This document shows positions 21,657 to 23,697 of a DNA stretch of 23,697 bases, piece after piece. The notes under the pieces were generated by a model. It made no database searches and was not told where the DNA came from. It worked only from the letters and a program-made list of their open reading frames with translations. How positions within the stretch are numbered: the stretch's first letter is position 1; each line of letters opens with the position of its first letter. The position numbers and the translations under genes were made by a program. Source of the DNA: an uncultured Christensenella sp. (GTDB lineage: Bacteria > Bacillota > Clostridia > Christensenellales > Borkfalkiaceae); the NCBI GenBank assembly GCA_910586365.1, contig CAJUGP010000035.1, forward strand, positions 1 to 23,697, given 5' to 3'.

Positions 21657-22613
21657 TTAAATTTCGCCGTGAACGGTTTCGGGCGAAACGATCTCTCCCG
21701 CCGAAACAAAATATTTTTTTTCTTCGTCTTGATAGTAATGAACGAATTGAATGCTGAGCGTAAACAAAAAGCTGAGCGGCACGGTCAAGAGCAGCGCGCT
21801 GCCGAACGTGAACAGCCCGAACACGAGATTGACGACGATGATCAGGAAAATCGCTGTGACGAAGCTGACGAAACGCGATCCGAACGATTTTTTCCTGCGG
21901 AAACTGAGCGCAAGCGCCTTCGTAACCTTGATTTTATCGGCGACCATGGCAGGGATCCAAGCCGAAATCAGCGTCATTTTCAACGCCTCCAACAGCACGA
22001 ACGACAATACCGCGAGCAAAAGCGACCCGAACAGCATTAAAAACGTGGTATTGAAGATCAAACCGCGCAGGTAGAAAAAGACGAACCAACAAAGCGCAAG
22101 GGTCGCAACGTCGTACAAAAAAGACATGGGAACGTAGATGAGTTCGTATAAAATACCCTGCCCCGCGCTCTTGAAAAACGCCGACGAAAAAGGCGTGCGC
22201 GCGCAGATGCTCATGCGGTCGTTGAGCGTCGCCGCCATGGCGAACGTGGCAAGCCCGTCGACGATGCGCGCCGTAAGATAAATCAGCCCCACGCCGACGA
22301 CCGCCCCCGCGATCGCCCCGCCGCCCGATGCGACGAGTCTGCCGATGGCGACGATCGATTCTTTGTATAAGCCGAGTTCCTGTATTTCATGCAGACGTTC
22401 GGTATTGCCCGCGATGATCGATTTCACCGTTTCCGTGACAAGGTCTTTAAGCGCGGCGACCTCGGCGCTGTCGACGATAAACGAAAGAGACAAACGCAAA
22501 ATCACGTAGATAATGCTGAAAAATACGATGCCCGTTACGATACGGTACAAGAGATATTTGAACACGCTGCCGAAATTATCGACGGTGACTTTTACGCTGT
22601 GCATGAAACGCAT
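21657..22613 (-). CDS. Polytopic membrane protein of unknown function (second of a pair)
   Basis: I do not recognise a named family. The 318-residue product has several hydrophobic helices, for example around LLYRIVTGIVFFSIIYVILRL, GGAIAGAVVGVGLIYL, LFGSLLLAVLSFVLLEAL and FVTAIFLIIVVNLVFGLF, and a short acidic C-terminal tail. A soluble stretch with a likely amphipathic helix lies between helices 1 and 2. The start is the ATG with AAGGAG 7 bases upstream, inside the last codons of the previous gene; the longer frame running into that gene is rejected. It shares layout and local motifs with the protein encoded upstream and is followed by the phosphoglucomutase gene, hinting at an envelope role. 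That link is inference. Confidence 0.82.
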   Translation of the reverse strand: MRFMHSVKVTVDNFGSVFKYLLYRIVTGIVFFSIIYVILRLSLSFIVDSAEVAALKDLVTETVKSIIAGNTERLHEIQELGLYKESIVAIGRLVASGGGAIAGAVVGVGLIYLTARIVDGLATFAMAATLNDRMSICARTPFSSAFFKSAGQGILYELIYVPMSFLYDVATLALCWFVFFYLRGLIFNTTFLMLFGSLLLAVLSFVLLEALKMTLISAWIPAMVADKIKVTKALALSFRRKKSFGSRFVSFVTAIFLIIVVNLVFGLFTFGSALLLTVPLSFLFTLSIQFVHYYQDEEKKYFVSAGEIVSPETVHGEI

Positions 22614-22614
22614 C

Positions 22615-23436
22615 TCAATACTCCTTATAGCTGTGGACGATATCCTCTCTGTCGAGCTTATCCGCTTTGAAATAAACGGTTTCCATACGAATGCAGAAAT
22701 CGAGGAACGCGAACGCAAACAGCACGAACGTGACGATATAATGCGCATACGAAGGCAAAAGCGAAGAAAGCGCGACGACGGCAACCGTAATCGCCGTAAA
22801 CAGCGTGAACGCAAGCACGAGCTTGGTGCGCTCCCCCGCCGCAAGACGGTAGGAATAACGGAAGGTATCGTATACCGAAAATCCCGTCATGAGCTTACAG
22901 GGCAACCACAGATAAAACGTTGATGCCACGTAAAACAGCGCGAAAAAAAGCGCGAAATAAACGACGACCGTAAGAAAATAAACGGCGATCGTGTTGGGGA
23001 TCGAAGATACGGCAAAGAGCAGCGACGAAAGCACCACAACGAACAGTTCGTACAAAACGAAGTACAGCGCCGCAACGCCGAGCACGGGCAGAAAAGCGTT
23101 CTTAAAGCCCGCGAGCACGCCGTTGGGTGTGCGCCTGCCCAAGCGCATGTGCTTTTCGACAAGCACGAACAGGAAGGAAGCCGAAACGACCACGCACACG
23201 AACGTGCACACCCCGTATATTATGCTGAGCAAGGAATGAAAATGAAACAAACTCCAAATGCAGAAAAAATCCAAAAATTCCACGCGCGGTTCGCCCGTCA
23301 AAAAGGCGACAACGTAATCGTGAATGCTGCGGTAATCGAGCGAGAGCGCAAGAAAAATCGCCGGCAGCACCGCGAAGAGCAGCACGTACCAGAAATTTTT
23401 GAACATATATTTAACGCTTGAGAACAGAACGCTCAT
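22615..23436 (-). CDS. Polytopic membrane protein of unknown function (first of a pair)
   Basis: The 273-residue protein has about six hydrophobic helices (for example FWYVLLFAVLPAIFLAL, FVCVVVSASFLFVLV, LGVAALYFVLYELFVVVL, AVYFLTVVVYFALFFALFYV and YIVTFVLFAFAFLDFCI). No catalytic motif is visible and I cannot name the family. Its start MSVLFSSVKYMFKNF resembles the start of the next gene product, and both have a cytoplasmic-looking motif followed by an Arg-rich segment before the last helices, suggesting old duplication. GGAGG precedes the ATG by 4 bases, and a SigA promoter lies just upstream. The stop overlaps the ribosome binding site region of the next gene. Confidence 0.82.
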   Translation of the reverse strand: MSVLFSSVKYMFKNFWYVLLFAVLPAIFLALSLDYRSIHDYVVAFLTGEPRVEFLDFFCIWSLFHFHSLLSIIYGVCTFVCVVVSASFLFVLVEKHMRLGRRTPNGVLAGFKNAFLPVLGVAALYFVLYELFVVVLSSLLFAVSSIPNTIAVYFLTVVVYFALFFALFYVASTFYLWLPCKLMTGFSVYDTFRYSYRLAAGERTKLVLAFTLFTAITVAVVALSSLLPSYAHYIVTFVLFAFAFLDFCIRMETVYFKADKLDREDIVHSYKEY

Positions 23437-23453
23437 AATTCCTCCGCCTATTC

Positions 23454-23482
23454 ATTATATATCAATTCGTCCATTCTGTAAA
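23454..23482 (-). promoter_or_regulatory. SigA promoter of the membrane protein-phosphoglucomutase operon
   Basis: TTTACA (23477-23482) and TATAAT (23454-23459) are 17 bases apart, about 18 bases before the first start codon, giving a very short leader. Confidence 0.85.
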
Positions 23483-23549
23483 GAGTTTTTGCGGATTTCG
23501 CCGTTTTTCTTGCGCAAACGCAACAAGCAAACGCGTTTCCGCCCTTTTA

Positions 23550-23577
23550 AGACCCTTCGACTGCGCTCAGGGTGACA
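23550..23577 (-). repeat. Inverted, diverged copy of the repeat core
   Basis: Read on the minus strand, these 28 bases align without gaps to the 28-base core of the tandem copies on the plus strand (TGTCA, four variable bases, GAGCGCAG, a Y-C-G-A segment, four variable bases, TCT). The four-base arms here are CCCT/AGGG; in the tandem copies they are TTCC/GGAA. It lies in non-coding sequence upstream of the membrane protein operon. Confidence 0.8.
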
Positions 23578-23601
23578 TTTTATCGCCCGTTCCGCGTCCA
23601 A

Positions 23602-23697
23602 CTGTCATTCCGAGCGCAGCCGAGGAATCTCATTCCGCGCCCACTGTCATTCCGAGCGCAGCCGAGGAATCTCATTCCGCGCCCACTGTCATTCCGA
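23602..23697 (+). repeat. 42-bp tandem repeat, running off the window
   Basis: Copies begin at 23602, 23644 and 23686 with an exact 42-base period; the first two are identical and the third is cut by the window end. Each unit has the hairpin core TTCC...GGAA followed by a linker TCATTCCGCGCCCA. A slightly diverged end of a previous unit is visible from about 23590. No coding frame or promoter is apparent. This looks like a REP-like intergenic element array. Confidence 0.9.

Noticed and set aside
22614..22844. N-terminal extension of the second membrane protein
   Set aside because: It is the Arg/Ser-rich antiphase of the first membrane gene; the ATG at 22613 has AAGGAG at good spacing.
23590..23697. 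CRISPR array at the right end
   Set aside because: The spacers are as identical as the repeats (the whole 42-bp unit is repeated), and no cas gene is near; it is a tandem repeat.

Overview
The window is a compact bacterial chromosome segment in which every convincing gene lies on the minus strand. AGGAG-type ribosome binding sites, near-consensus SigA promoters and the order yicC-gmk-rpoZ-priA-def-fmt-rsmB-rlmN-rpe-thiN place it in the Bacillota. The fairly GC-rich coding style, a CsoR-controlled copA and an ArsR-type regulator with a large C-terminal domain fit an uncultured gut-type Clostridia lineage. That last placement is inference, and no rRNA gene is present to confirm it. I see no tRNA, rRNA, insertion sequence, prophage or CRISPR array.

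Layout, from the right end in the direction of transcription: (1) 23.7-23.44 kb holds a non-coding repeat cluster made of a 42-bp tandem repeat that runs off the window plus one inverted, diverged copy of its core. (2) 23.48-19.9 kb has a promoter, two probably paralogous membrane proteins, a phosphoglucomutase/phosphomannomutase and a terminator. (3) 19.85-18.79 kb holds a winged-helix regulator with its own promoter. (4) 18.8-18.5 kb holds rpsU with a perfect SigA promoter overlapping the preceding stop codon, then a terminator. (5) 18.44-18.05 kb holds a small charged protein of unknown function and a terminator. (6) 18.0-13.73 kb is the pcrA-ligA repair pair, whose promoter sits so close to the pcrA ATG that the mRNA may be leaderless. 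(7) 13.71-2.9 kb is one long tightly packed operon: yicC, gmk, rpoZ, priA, def, fmt, rsmB, an alpha/beta hydrolase, rlmN, rpe, thiN and an M19 dipeptidase, ending in a terminator. (8) 2.86-0.1 kb is a copper-resistance operon, csoR-copA(-copZ), with two CsoR-type palindromes in its promoter region. (9) A long hairpin closes the left edge.

The large operon joins nucleotide and cofactor supply (gmk, thiN, rpe), transcription (rpoZ), replication restart (priA), N-terminal formyl-Met handling (fmt, def) and rRNA modification (rsmB, rlmN). Compared with the Bacillus subtilis order it lacks remA, coaBC, prpC, prkC and rsgA, and it carries an extra hydrolase and a dipeptidase.

The most unusual feature is at the end of copA. 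A complete CopZ-like copper chaperone domain is fused in frame to the ATPase, yet it retains its own Shine-Dalgarno sequence and ATG after an A-rich slippery stretch. Both other reading frames stop exactly at that junction. The same ATPase has DKTAT in place of the near-invariant DKTGT phosphorylation motif. No wholly new multi-gene system is evident; the novelty lies in these local arrangements.
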